A DNA stretch of 64,000 bases, taken from Prorocentrum cordatum (taxonomy: Eukaryota; Sar; Dinophyceae; Prorocentrales; Prorocentraceae). Position 1 is the first letter of the stretch, and each line of letters opens with the position of its first letter. The position numbers were made by a program, and so were the translations under genes. Below, one piece after another: positions 1-10,748 of this stretch. The notes beneath the pieces are model-generated. The model saw only the letters and a program-made list of their open reading frames with translations. It did no database searches and had not been told where the DNA came from. The DNA is taken from the NCBI GenBank assembly GCA_963575745.1, contig CAUYUJ010017860.1, forward strand, positions 130,561 through 194,560, written 5' to 3'.

Positions 1-450
1 CCAAGACGGGCCAAGAGGTCTCTAAGACGGCCCCCGAGGTCCCAAACAAGCCTCCCAAGAGGACCCCAATAGTCTAAAATTGTTGATTTTCCATAGTGTT
101 TTTCGATGTCTTTTGCTTTTCCGCCTTTTCGGCTTCCCGACGCTCCAAGACGGCCAAAGAGGCCCCCAAGAAAGGCCCCCAAGACGGCCTCCAGACGGCC
201 CAAGACGGCCCCAACACGGCCCAAGAGGTCCCCAAAACGGCCCAAGAGGGCTCCAAGACGGTACCAAGAGGGGCCCAAGAGGGCGACCAAACATGTTGAA
301 ACTCTAGCTTTCTGCCCCCAGGAGCCCCAGGGGGCCCCAAGAGTGCCCCAAGAGGCCCCCAGAGGCCCTCACGAGGCCGCCCAGACGCCCCAAGGAACCC
401 CCAAGAAGCACCCCAGAGGCTCCGAACCGGCCCCCAAGTGGCTCCCAAAC
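1..450. repeat. Degenerate CCAAGA-rich repeat block, copy 1
   Basis: Short imperfect units built on CCAAGAGG and CCAAGACGG with C-runs recur every 12-20 bases. A T-rich interruption near 85-135 reads GCTTTTCCGCCTTTTCGG. The same unit and a similar interruption appear at 45605-46310, so this is a dispersed repeat family. Open frames here are proline/arginine-rich on one strand and glycine/tryptophan-rich on the other, as expected of C-rich repeats, and no gene is called. Confidence 0.75.
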
Positions 451-689
451 TCGCTTTTCACCCCTTCGCAGCTTCTACTACCCCCAGATTGGCATAAACA
501 AGGGGTCGGCGGTGTGGCGTAAGCCTAAGAATCACAGGCCCCCCAAGGGACGGCGAAGTGTCGTGGTGATCCGCGTAGGACGTACCTCTGGTGGGCCTCC
601 CAGAGGCCCACGAAAGTGGAGACAGGTTCCAATCTCGCAGATCGCCTTTTCTTTGTCCCTCGGACGCTAACACCCCTCTCTTTTCGCGT

Positions 690-950
690 TCTGGAAGCTC
701 TCCCCCTCCCTTTCTCAATGGTGTGTGGGGGCTTAACTACCCCCCCTTTTGATCTCCCCTGCTGGAAGCCCCCCCTTCCTGTTTTTCCGCCCCTGAGAAG
801 CTACCCCCCCTCGCGTTGGCGCTTCGGGAGCTACCCCCCTCCCTCCCGCTCCCAAAAGGGTAGGGGAACAGCTTAGCTACCCCCCCCTTTGGACCTCCCC
901 TGCCTGAAGCCCCCCCTCCTATTTTCTGCTCCTCGGGAGCAACGCTCACC
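690..950 (-). repeat. GGGGGTAGCTT repeat family, minus orientation
   Basis: Repeats of AGCTACCCCCCC followed by GAAGCCCCCCC-type text occur about every 55-75 bases. They are the reverse complement of the family at 1870-2395, so the two blocks face each other across the satellite at 960-1690. Confidence 0.65.
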
Positions 951-959
951 ATGCCAACG

Positions 960-1690
960 TCGCCACTGGGGCCTTCGGTGGAGCTCCCTATGGGGCCACG
1001 AAGCGCTGTACTGAGTGGGAAAGAATCATGCGAACACCGCCACTGGGGCCTTTGGTGGAGCTCCCTATGGGCCCACGAAACGTTGTACTGAATGGGGGAG
1101 ATGCACGCGACACCGCCGCTGAGGCCTTCGGTGGAGCTCCTTCTGGGCCCACGACACGTTGTACTGGGTGGAAGAGACGCGTGCGAACGCCGCCACTGGA
1201 GCCTTTGGTGGAGCTACCTCTGGGGCCACACAACGCTGTACTGGCTGAGGAAAACGCATGCGAACACCGCCAATAGGGCCTTCGGTGGACCCCCTTTTAT
1301 GGGGCTACGCAACGTGGTGCTGGGTGGGGAAAAACGCATGCGAACCATGCCGCTGGGGCCGTCGGTGGAGCTCCCTATGGGGCCACGAAGCGTGTGATGG
1401 GTGTGCCAACGTGGAAGGAGGGGGCATGCGAACGCAGCCATTGGCGCCTGCGGTGGAACTCCCTAAGTGGGCAGGAGGCGGCATGGGAACGCGGCCGCTG
1501 GGGCCTTGGGTGGAGCCCCCTGATGGGGCCACGAAACGTGTGAGGGGTGAGCCAACGTGAATGTGAACGCAGCCACCAAGGCCTTGGGTGGAGCTCCCTA
1601 GGGGCCACGAAACGTGTGAGGGATATTCCAAAGTGGGCAGAAGGCCGCATGTGCACGCAGCCGCGTAACGTATGAGGGGTGTGCCAAAGT
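960..1690 (+). repeat. ~76-bp satellite with GGTGGAGCTCCCT core
   Basis: About nine diverged units, each with the core GGTGGAGCTCCCT followed by TGGGGCCACGA and then CGAACACCGCC-type sequence, at 70-85-base spacing. The core is shared with the larger array at 55970-57245. Open frames on both strands are by-products of the repeat. Confidence 0.8.
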
Positions 1691-1734
1691 GAGGCGGTGA
1701 CGGGAGAAGGGAGGAGAGGTAGGAGGATGAGAGG

Positions 1735-1822
1735 AGGGGAGGAGGAGGAGGAGGAGGAGGAGGAGGAGGAGGAGGAGGAGGAGGAGGAGGAGGAGGAGGA
1801 GGAGGAGGAGGAGGAGGAGGAG
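1735..1822 (+). repeat. (GGA)n microsatellite
   Basis: About 29 near-perfect GGA triplets. The poly-Glu, poly-Pro and poly-Ser peptides predicted here are artefacts. Confidence 0.95.
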
Positions 1823-1869
1823 GACGCGGGGCACCGTCTCTTCGAAACGATGACCCAACACCACAGGGT

Positions 1870-2395
1870 GGTTGGGAACAACCGAATAGCTTTGAAGCCC
1901 CCCCCTGGGCAAACCAATACCAACTGCGAAAAGGAGGGGGGAAGCTTCCGACCCCCCCCTTTGAACGGGAAGCCTGGGCTAACCTGGGGTTCTGTAAACG
2001 GACGGAGAGGGGGGGTAGCTTTGATCCCCCCCATTGGCACGGCAATCTCAGGTGCGAAAAGGAGGGGGGGTAGCTTCCGAAGTCGCCAAGGCGTTGGGCT
2101 CGGGCAAAGGAAGGGGGGGTAGCTTTGAAGCCCACCCTGCCCTTGGCAAGGCAATCTCAGGTGCGAAAAGGAGGGCGGGGGGTAGCTTCGGAAGCCCCCC
2201 CCTTTGAAAGGGAAGCCCGGGCTGACCTTTGGCCCCGAAAAGGAAGGGTGGGTAGCTTCCAAGCTCCCTCCCCCTTTAGCTAGGGCCCCCCTGGCGCCGA
2301 AATGTTCACACAAGGGGGGAGGGGGTAGCTTCGGAAGCCCCCTCCTTTCCCAAGAAAGGGGAAGCTGTAGCTTGAAACTTGGGCCCCTCTTTGAG
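1870..2395 (+). repeat. GGGGGTAGCTT repeat family, plus orientation
   Basis: Six or more diverged units containing AAGGAGGGGGGTAGCTT, then GAAGCCCCCCC and GGGAAGCC(T/C)GGGCT, spaced 50-90 bases apart. Inverted counterpart at 690-950. Confidence 0.7.
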
Positions 2396-2429
2396 TGAGA
2401 AGTGCGTCACAAGTGTGCTCTTCCGTATG

Positions 2430-3332
2430 TGCGTACGCATGCATGCATACGTGAATGCATGCATGTATGTATGTATGCCTGCATGCATGTATGCATATAT
2501 TTATATACATATATATATATATACATATATAAATAGAAATGCATGTATATATGTATGTATGTATGCATGCGCGTACGCATTCGTATGTATGTATGTGTAT
2601 AGACAGGGATGTCTGTTTATATGTAGATATACGCGTATTTGTATGTATGTGTGTGCATACTGTATGTATGTATGCATGTATGTTGCATGTATGCATGTGC
2701 GTAAGTGTTTGTATGCATGTATATACGCATATATGTATGTAACTTTGTATGTATGCATACATCTATATATCGGTATGCATGTGTACTTATCTGTACCTAT
2801 ACGTGCACATGTGTGTACGCGTGTGCATGATGTATGTATGCATGTGTATGTACGTAGCATGCACGCATGGATGTTCTTATTGATGTATGCATCTATGCAC
2901 GTGCGCATGCATGTATGTATGCATGTAGGTAAACATGTCTGTCTGTATATATGTATGCGCCTATACATGTATGTATGCATGTATGCATGCATGCATACAT
3001 GCATGCATGTATATATATATATTACATACATATATACGTGTATATATATATATATGTATACTTGTATGTATGTATGTATGTATGGATGCATGTAGGTATA
3101 CATGTATGTATGTATGTGCATGTATGTATGTATGCATTCATGCATGCATGCATGTATGTGTATGTGTGTACGTGTGTATGTATTCATGTTTGCATGTATG
3201 AAATTATGCATGCATGTATGTATGTATGTATGCATGTATGCATATATGTACATATGTATGTATATATGCATATACGTAGGTATGTATATCTATGTATGTA
3301 TGTATAGATGTATGCATGCATGTATGTTTGCA

Positions 3333-3375
<43 letters not shown>

Positions 3376-3385
3376 GGTGTGTATG
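2430..3385. repeat. Alternating ATGT/ATGC microsatellite with AT runs
   Basis: Almost 1 kb of ATGT, ATGC and ATAT tetranucleotide mixtures, ending in an (AT)n run around 3340-3370. Cys/Met/Tyr-Val and His/Ile-Tyr-Thr ORFs here follow from the repeat. A similar but separate array lies at 13420-14465. Confidence 0.95.
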
Positions 3386-3399
3386 TATGTCCGCCGATC

Positions 3400-4230
3400 C
3401 GGCGTGTGAGTTTCTGAGAGCGCGGGCTTGAGCTCGCTCAAGCTTCGCTCTGCCAGGGGGGGGGCGAAATCAGTGCACTGGGGGGGCCTAATTCGGAGCT
3501 CTCGGGGGGGGGAGGAAGGGCGTAATTCGGAGCTCTGGCTTCTTCTCCTCTCTTTCTCCCTCGGGCGTCGGGGGCTCTCGGGCTTCTCCAACGGGGGGCT
3601 CCTCGGGGTGGGGGAGGAAGGGCGGTAAACTCGGGAGCCGGGGGCGGGGGGAGGTGGGGCGGTAAAGAGTAACCTCAGCAAACTCCAAGTTTTGAGAGGC
3701 TGACAACCACACATCATAAAAAGGTGTGGACACGAAACACGGACGGGGGAGGTGGTAGAGGGGCGGTCGGGGAAGGGGGGTGGACGTCATTCGGAGCACC
3801 AGGGGAAGGATAGGTAGGGGAAGAGATAAATCTCCAGATCACGAGAGTGGTTGGTGAGGTCGTCGACTGCTTTTGAATCTTTTTTCGGAGGACGGACAGG
3901 GGGGCCAAAAAAATAAGCGTATACATTGAGGAATTTTTAGGAGACTACAAGGGGGAGGAGATCATTGAGGGAGGTGGGCCCAATTCGGTCAACGGGAGGA
4001 GGTACGGGGGAGGGGGGGGATGTTTAAAATTCGAATGCAAAGGGGGGGAGGGGGGGAACCTGAATCTGGAGCAGCGTGTGGGGAAGGAGGGGGGGGGGGG
4101 AGGGGGCGTAACTCAGAGCAAAACGGGGGGGCCAAGGGGAGGTGGGTGGTGAGGGGGAGGGGGGGGGGGGACGTAACTCAGACCACGGGGGGGGGGACGG
4201 GAGGGGCGGGGGGACTCCCGACGCCATTCA
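3400..4230 (+). repeat. G-rich degenerate repeat with AATTCGGAGCTCT units
   Basis: Purine/G-rich DNA in which AATTCGGAGCTCT and related GTAACTCAGA blocks alternate with long G-runs. No protein family is recognisable and no gene is called. Confidence 0.5.
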
Positions 4231-4960
4231 GTGCACCCCCGGCCCCAGCCCCTGGTCCCGGGTCACGGCACCGGTCGACCCGTTCCCGGCCCTGGCCCCG
4301 GCCCCGGCCCCGGCCCCAGCCCCGGCCCCGGTCGCGGCTCCAGCCGAACCCCGGTCCCTGGCCGGCCCCGGCTCGCAGCCCCCGACCCCGACCGGCCCTG
4401 GCCCCGGCCCTGGCCCCGACCCCGCTCCCGGCCCCGTCCCCGGCGCTGGGTCTGGCCAGGTCCCGGCCCCCGGTCCCGGCTCTGGTGCCGGCTCTGGTTC
4501 CGGTTCCAGCCCCAGCCCCGGCCCGCGAGCCTCGCCCCCACAGGCCGGGCCCCAGCCGGGGCCCCTAACCCGGCCTCGGCCCTGGCCGCGGCCCCAGCCC
4601 CAGACAGGCCTGGCTCCCGGCCCGCTCCGGCTCCGGCCCCAGCCCTGGTCCCGGCCCGGGCCCTGGCCTCGGTCCCAGCCCCGGCCCCGGCCCCAGTTCA
4701 CGGCCCCAGCCCTGGCCCCGGCTCCAAATCCAGCCCTGGCCCCGGCTCCTGGTCTCAGTTTTGGCCCTGGCCCAAGTTCCGGCTTATCTTCGATCCAACC
4801 CTGGCCTTGGCCCTGGCCCCGACCCTCCTGGCCCCCGGTCCCCGCTCTCGGTCCCGATCCCGGCCTCCTCCTCCTCCTCCTCCTCCTCCTCTTCCTTCCT
4901 TCCTTCCTTCCTTACTTCCTTCCTTCCTCCCTCCCTCCTTCCCTCCCTCCCTCCGTCTAC
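4230..4960 (+). repeat. CCCCGG/CCCTGG hexamer minisatellite, then CTC/TTCC tract
   Basis: From 4230 to about 4830 the sequence is a degenerate hexamer array (CCCCGG, CCCTGG, CCGGCC), giving collagen-like Pro-Gly-Pro-Ala frames in all readings. It passes into (CTC)n and (TTCC)n at 4866-4960. Both strands are open in several frames, which is typical of the repeat and not evidence for a structural protein. Confidence 0.85.
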
Positions 4961-5251
4961 ACGTTTCTTCACGGGCTTTCTTAGAGTGCGTGTAGGTATA
5001 GGGCCGTGAATACACAATCCCCCCCTCGGGCCTCGGTGGGACTGAGAGGGGGGTGGGGTAGCGAGAGTGTGCTCAGAGCTGCGAGAGACAGTCCATAATC
5101 ATCTTGGGCTCCAGCTTTTTAAAGGGGCCCCAGGACACACAAATAAATACACACAAATAAACATATTCCCAATACTTTCTCATACTTTCTGGGTTTCTGT
5201 CTTGCCCCACTTCCGATATTCTCCCATATTTTCTGGGGAATCGACGATTAA

Positions 5252-5551
5252 TTGTGTCTGTGTGTTTCTTTCCCTGCTGAGTTTTATCAGGAAGGCGTCT
5301 CCTCGACCTCCCGCGCGCGGCCCCTGCGCGCGGCCTCGGCAGCCGCGGAGTTCCCGTGGGTTGCCGCGTGCGTGCTGGGCGCCTCGCTGTATCGCGAGGG
5401 CGCGGTCGGCGACTGGGTGGGCCGGGGCGCCCGCGAGTTCGAGGCCTCCAGTTGGGGCGTCGACCTAAGAGGAACCCTATATCAGAAGCGATGCCCCTTT
5501 TCTCCACGCGTTGAACTTCGATTGCCCATGGAAAACCTGAGAAAAGCCTAA
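5252..5551 (+). CDS. Candidate small coding fragment, unknown function
   Basis: A 99-codon open frame whose middle part (about 5310-5470) has balanced composition, including LRAASAAAEFPWVAACV and REGAVGDWVGRGAREFEAS. That is unlike the repeat-driven ORFs to its left and compatible with an Ala-rich helix. It lies just upstream of YR retroelement 1, so it could be leader sequence of that element or a stray exon. The first 20 codons lie in AT-rich DNA and are probably not coding. I recognise no family. Confidence 0.25.
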   Translation: MCLCVSFPAEFYQEGVSSTSRARPLRAASAAAEFPWVAACVLGASLYREGAVGDWVGRGAREFEASSWGVDLRGTLYQKRCPFSPRVELRLPMENLRKA

Positions 5552-5599
5552 GGCAAACTGCGGAACAACTAAGGAACACGGAGCCCCTCCCCAACGAGA

Positions 5600-7454
5600 A
5601 GGGTTCCTTCTCCAGGGCCCCGACTGTACTACTGGTACGAGTCTCTCGCGGACGGTCCTGACGGCGACGACTGCTCCGACGACGAGGAGGAGTTCGGCGG
5701 GTCGAGTTCGGAGACGCCTATGCCCCCGCAGAAATGGGGCAGAGTGTACTATCGGCCTCGGGCCGACGACAGAAAAGGTTTGATCATGCTGCTGGTGACT
5801 CGTTTCACGTCTACGACTGGAGAGAAGCGCTGGGTGGCCATCGATCCGACTGGGCGGCTCCAGGTGGTGGACCTCGCATCCACGACCAAGGTGAAGTCGA
5901 CCAAGTTCGTGGGCGTGGGCCACGGCAGCTTTCTGGGCATGTCGAGCGAGCCGGGAGAAGGGCATGGCTGTGGAGGCGGCGGACCACATCATCGCCTCTG
6001 GATCCTCGACGACGACGGCTACGATCACTCGAGACTATCAGCGCAGGAATTCAACAGGGAAGAAGGGTCACCGACGCCACTTCGTGACATGGGTGGCGAA
6101 GATCGCGAGCAACACCGTCGGCTACATGTGGGCTCGGCGAAGTTTTGGAGGTTTCGCTGGATTTACCTTTGTTCTGTGGCGAGCTTGCGCGTACTTCAAC
6201 GCGATCGAGTGGATCAAGTTGGCCTACTCGAGCGCCAAGGAGACCATCGAGACCGTGGATGGGCTGAAGGAGGAGTACGAGCACATTCTGGAGATGCACG
6301 AGTCGGGGGCCCTCGAGCCGCCCTACGTTTCGGTCGGCATCATGTTCGTGGTCGGCGTGACTGGAGCGTGCTGCGGGCGGCGAGAGAGTTCTGGCCTGCC
6401 CCCTCCCGGCGGGCACGCGGAGATGGCAGCGCCTGCGTTCTGGCCCTGGCGGCAGCTCTTGCCCTGGTCGCCTACGGAGTCCGTCAGCTCGTCAGGAGTT
6501 TCGACGTCTCGCGACGAGGGCACTGTGATATCCGACGAGGAGGGCGTGTCGAGCGAGTCCGAGTTGGCGAAGCAGCCGAGCGTGGTGGCGGACAGGCTCG
6601 CGGCGCTGGAGATCAAGAGCTCACGGCCGCCTCTACCGCCTCCAGCCTCACCTCCTCCGACGAGGTCCGCTCCCGCTCCCGCGACGGGCTGGAGTGGGAA
6701 TCTTGGCGAGGACTCGGGCACGAACTACGACCAGATGATGTCCCAGCTGTCCCAGCTGCTCGAGCGCTTGGACAGGCATAAGGGGATCGTCCAGGCCGAC
6801 AGCCAGGCAGCGATGGCAGGCACTCCCCCCCGAGCCCAGGAGGTCGCGGCGAGGGGTCCCGAGGTCGAGGCGCTGGTGCGAGATCTGGGCGACTCCTTCT
6901 AGGACATGCGCGTCATGGCGAAGGAGGAGCTCGAGGCCTTCAGCCCGTCGGTGAGCTGGACGATCCCTGGCGGCATCAAGACCCGCGTCGCTGCAGCCAT
7001 GGTGGCTCGCCTCTACAGGAACGGGGCGACAGCGGTCTCCGCGATCCGCGAGATCATTCGCCTCAAGCAGCTGGAGGGCGACCACATGGCCGAGGAGATG
7101 CTGCTCATAGGGATGAGGCTCGACCGCTCCATGATCGAGGCCCCTCCCGAGTTCATCAACTGCAAGACGACGGAGCTCGCGCTTCGGAGGCTGTGCGGGA
7201 TCGAGCGGGCCTTCGAGAACGTCAAGCAGCGCAGCGACTGGAGGCCCCTGAACGGCGCGAAGCAGGGCTGGAAGTCGCGGATCAACTACCGCGTACTGGA
7301 GGAGCTCGACGCGTCCAAGGCCGACCAGGAAGGGGTCCTGATCGACGGCGTGGAAAAGGTGCTTCGCGAACGGCTCGCGCATCGCGCTCTGCTAGCCAAG
7401 TCCCTCGACAAGCTTCGCGACCACGAGAACATGCCGCCGAATAAGGGCGAGTAG
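5600..7454 (+). pseudogene. N-terminal (gag-position) ORF of YR retroelement 1
   Basis: The reading begins around 5600 with an acidic stretch (LYYWYESLADG, DDCSDDEEEF), continues through GEKRWVAIDPTGRLQVVD to about 5960, shifts frame, and then runs from 5964 to 7454 with one TAG at 6900-6902; codons on both sides of that TAG are in the same frame. The middle part has two hydrophobic stretches (around 6140-6200 and 6330-6370), then a Ser/Pro-rich linker and a basic helical C-terminal part with RLYRNGATAVSAIREIIRL and ALRRLCGIERAFENVKQR. No zinc knuckle is seen. The position before RT suggests a Gag-like role, but this is inferred from order only. Confidence 0.6.
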
Positions 7455-7556
7455 CTGGTCGAGGAAGGTTCCTCTTCAGGCGCCGGGCCCAGGCCGGGCG
7501 CATCGCTCGTGCGGCGCTGATCCTGATCGGCGCCGCCCACCTCACCGACGTGCGCT

Positions 7557-10500
7557 ATGGCGTTCTTTTCAGACTTTCTCATGGGCGTGAGAGCGGAGTG
7601 CGTGTTCCCGTCGGACGGTCGAGTCAGAGACCCGCTGGAGGTGCTCCCGCTCCTGGCCCAACCCGAGCCCGCGTCGTCGACCTCGGGGCGATCGAGGTCG
7701 CGGGCCGCTCGGGAGAGAGCGGTGCGGGCTCGGGCGAACGCTGCTCTGAGGTCCTTGGCGGCTCTCACCGCTGGGCGCCGCGGTCAGCTTCGAGACACTG
7801 CATGGGGCAGTGCGACGGAGTGGACGAGAAGCCACGAGTTGCCACGGGTAATCTCGGAGAGGGTGCTGGAGTGCCACCGGGGGGCCCACGACCTGAAGAT
7901 GTACGCCTCCGACGCCGAGTCCGCTTTCGAGCGGCTGGCCTTGCGCGCCAAAGCTGGGACCTACGTGGCTTTCGATGTATCAAACGACGAGGAGGGGGCG
8001 CCGCCGAGGGGAAAGGTGATGCCCTTCGTGAGCGGCGAGGCGTCTCTGCCGCCAGCAGGGGCGGAGCCGTGCGACATCAAGCTGGTCTCGCCGAAGGCCA
8101 GGTACTACTTCGACGGGTTCCACGAGAGGATGGCCCTGCCGCCGAGCCAGGTGGACGAGGCCGACATCGAAGCTGCGCGCTCCTACGCAGACCCGAGCCT
8201 CCGCCAGCGAGCAGCGCGCTTGGATTTCGCGGTGCGGCTGTGGGAGGCGGGGATGCTCGGTTTCGCTCGCGTCTGCAAGGCCGAGGTGGCCGTGTTTGTC
8301 GTGATGAAGAAGACGCGCGAGGACGGGGTCTACGTGCTGAGGCCAGCGTGGGACATGAGGCGCGCGAACGAGCGCTTCAGGAGCCTGCCGCACCTCAACC
8401 TGGGGTCCCCGACGGCGATGGCGGAGCTCGACCTGTCCGACGAGGTGACGCAGGGCCGGGGTCTGAAGTCGACGTGGGGCGACGTGCCCGACTTCTTTCA
8501 CGGGTGCCGCAGCTGTGCCTGACTGTGGCCCTGCATGGTGTACGGCGGTGTCTCCATCGACGAGTTCGTGAAGGAGCTCGAGAGGCGGCGGATGAAGCTG
8601 CTCAGCGTGCCCAACGGATGCCGATATCTCTGTCTTGTGGTGATGCTGATGGGGTTCAGCTGGTCGCCAGCGATCTGCCGCGGAGCGCTGGAGGATGTGA
8701 TATGCGACCTGCCTGGCTTTCCCCGTCGTGCCCGGCTGATCCGCGGGCTGATGCTCCCGAGCTTCGCCGAGGTGGCCTTCGTCTACTGGGTTTTCATGGG
8801 CGACTTCGCCTCGTCGGCTCTGGTGCGCGAGAGCGACGCGACGACCGTGGAGACGGTGAAGCAGGCTGCTCGGGCGAAGCTGAAGGAGGTGGGCCTGGAC
8901 ATGCACGCGGATGGAGTCGGGGATGCATTGCCCCTCTCCCTTGGGGTGGCGATTGCCGAGCAGCCGTGCCGACTTGTGGCTTCCAGGGGGAAGATCCAGA
9001 ACGTGATCGGGGCAACGGGGGCTGTCATGGCTCGGGGCCGAGCGACGTCCCAGGAATTGTCCCACATCGTTAGTTGCAAGTTCGTGACGAAGTTCGAGGG
9101 CGACCAGACCAGGCGCGAGCTATGGGAGAGCGTGCTGAACGAGCTGCACATGCTCGACCACCTCGCGCCCCTGATGCACACGGACCTGGAGCCCCGCTGG
9201 AGCGAGGTCGTGTTCGCGACCGACGCGAGCCAGGCCGGCATGGGCGTGGTGGGGGCCCAGGCGACACGGAGCGAGGTCAAGGCGGAGGTGGACCGACAAT
9301 GGAGATTCCAGCAGCTCCACGACATGGCCAGGGACGAGGACGAGGAGCTACTGCTGAGCGGCGACGACTGGGAGTGCTCCAAGCGGGGGATCCCGAACAC
9401 CAGCGGCGAGGGCGACGTGCCCCCGCAGCGGCTGATGGCCGACGTGCTTGAGGGCTACGGCGGCTTTGGGGAGGAGGTGCGGAGCGAGTGCCAGTGCCAG
9501 AGACCCTCTTCGTGGACAACGCTCGCAACCCGCGCCGCGACCTCATGGATCCGTCGTTCGTCGAGCTCATGTGCAGCGCCATTTTGTTCGGCCTCCTCTT
9601 CATGGTGCACGCGGCTCCTCCATTCTCATCCTTTTCCAGAGCGCGGAGGCCTGCGATTCGGGCACCTGGACACTGGATTCGAGGGCTCCCTGGGCTGTCC
9701 CCGCCTCAAGTGCAGCGGGTCCGCGAAGGCAACGCCTTGGCTCAGGCAGCTATCTCCATGTGCTTCGCCTGCCTGGCTTCAGGCGTGGGCTCCTCCCTCG
9801 AGAGCCCCAGAACCTCGATGATCTGGGGGCTGCCCGAGATGGCGAAGCTGGTGGAGCAACCAGGCGTCTTTGTGGTGGAGCTGGTGTACTGCGCTTTCGG
9901 GGCGAGGTGGCTCAAGCCGACGCGACTGATCACGAACGTCGAGAGTCTGAGGGAGCCGGCGCGCCGCTGCTCTCGAGACCACCCTCATCAGGAGCTCCGA
10001 GGGCGAAGCGCCGAAGGGCAGCTGTGGACCAGGCTCGCCGCTGTCTACCCGCCTCGGCTCTGCAGCGCCTACGCCAAGCCGGTCAGAAAGGCGATCGAGG
10101 CCAAGCGGTTGGAGTTGCACGACTGGCGAGTTCGAGAAGTTCGGAGCCCTCCGGAGAAGCCCAGAGCGGTCATGGACCACTGGGCGGATTTATCGAGATG
10201 GCACCTGTCGTGGAAGGGAGAATGGGCATACGAGACCCGCATCAATGTGCAGGAGATGAGGAGTGTGTCCTCAGTGGCGAGATATCTATGCAGGTCTTCG
10301 AGGTGCTGGTTCAGCCGTTTTCTGGTGCTATGCGATTCCATGGTCACCGTCGGAGCTGTTCGAAAGATGAGGAGCTCGTCCAGGCCGTTGATGACGCAGC
10401 TGAGGAAGATCGGAACTATATCTCTAGCGACGGGAGTGAGGCTCACCCTGAGATTGATCCCGACCGACATGAATCCAGCAGACGGCCCGTCGCGAGGAGA

Positions 10501-10687
10501 AGGGATCGGCAGCGCGGAGATCACAAATGCGAAGTCCGAGCAGAAGAAGTCCATCCTGAACGACCAGCACCCCTTCGAGAGGCTCCTGGGCGACGAGCTG
10601 GAGATCAAGGGCATGCACGACGACTATCTGGTGCGACACCTTCGCGCTGAGCTCAGCCAACACCGACGAAGCCTTCTCGAGCTATGA
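7557..10687 (+). pseudogene. RT / RNase H / methyltransferase-like polyprotein of element 1
   Basis: RT: motif A reads GDVPDFFHG just before an in-frame TGA at 8520-8522; the same frame resumes and motif B-like GFSWSPAI follows near 8650. Where a YxDD/DN box is expected the text is FMGDFA near 8797, so one catalytic Asp appears lost. RNase H starts at FATDASQAG (about 9217). After a frameshift near 9487 a class-I methyltransferase-like domain follows: VLEGYGGFG (motif I-like, about 9447) and HAAPPFSSFSRA (motif IV-like, about 9610), with Phe replacing the usual Cys of PPC. RNase H then resumes with NVQEMRSV (Glu), LCDSMVTVGAV (Asp) and NPADGPSRG (Asp) to 10500. The enzyme is probably dead. 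Confidence 0.75.
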
Positions 10688-10748
10688 CGCCCCGGACGAA
10701 CAGCCTGACAGCGACGAGGATGCAAATGATCTTGCAGCGGAGGCCAGC

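Noticed and set aside
2379-3431. Long Cys/Met/Tyr-Val and His/Ile/Tyr-Thr ORFs on both strands
   Set aside because: They are direct translations of ATGT/ATGC microsatellite; all frames are open because the repeat contains no stop in those phases.
4231-4995. Collagen-like Pro-Gly-Pro ORFs
   Set aside because: Every frame of the CCCCGG/CCCTGG array gives Pro/Gly/Ala/Arg; there is no signal peptide or GXY periodicity independent of the DNA repeat.
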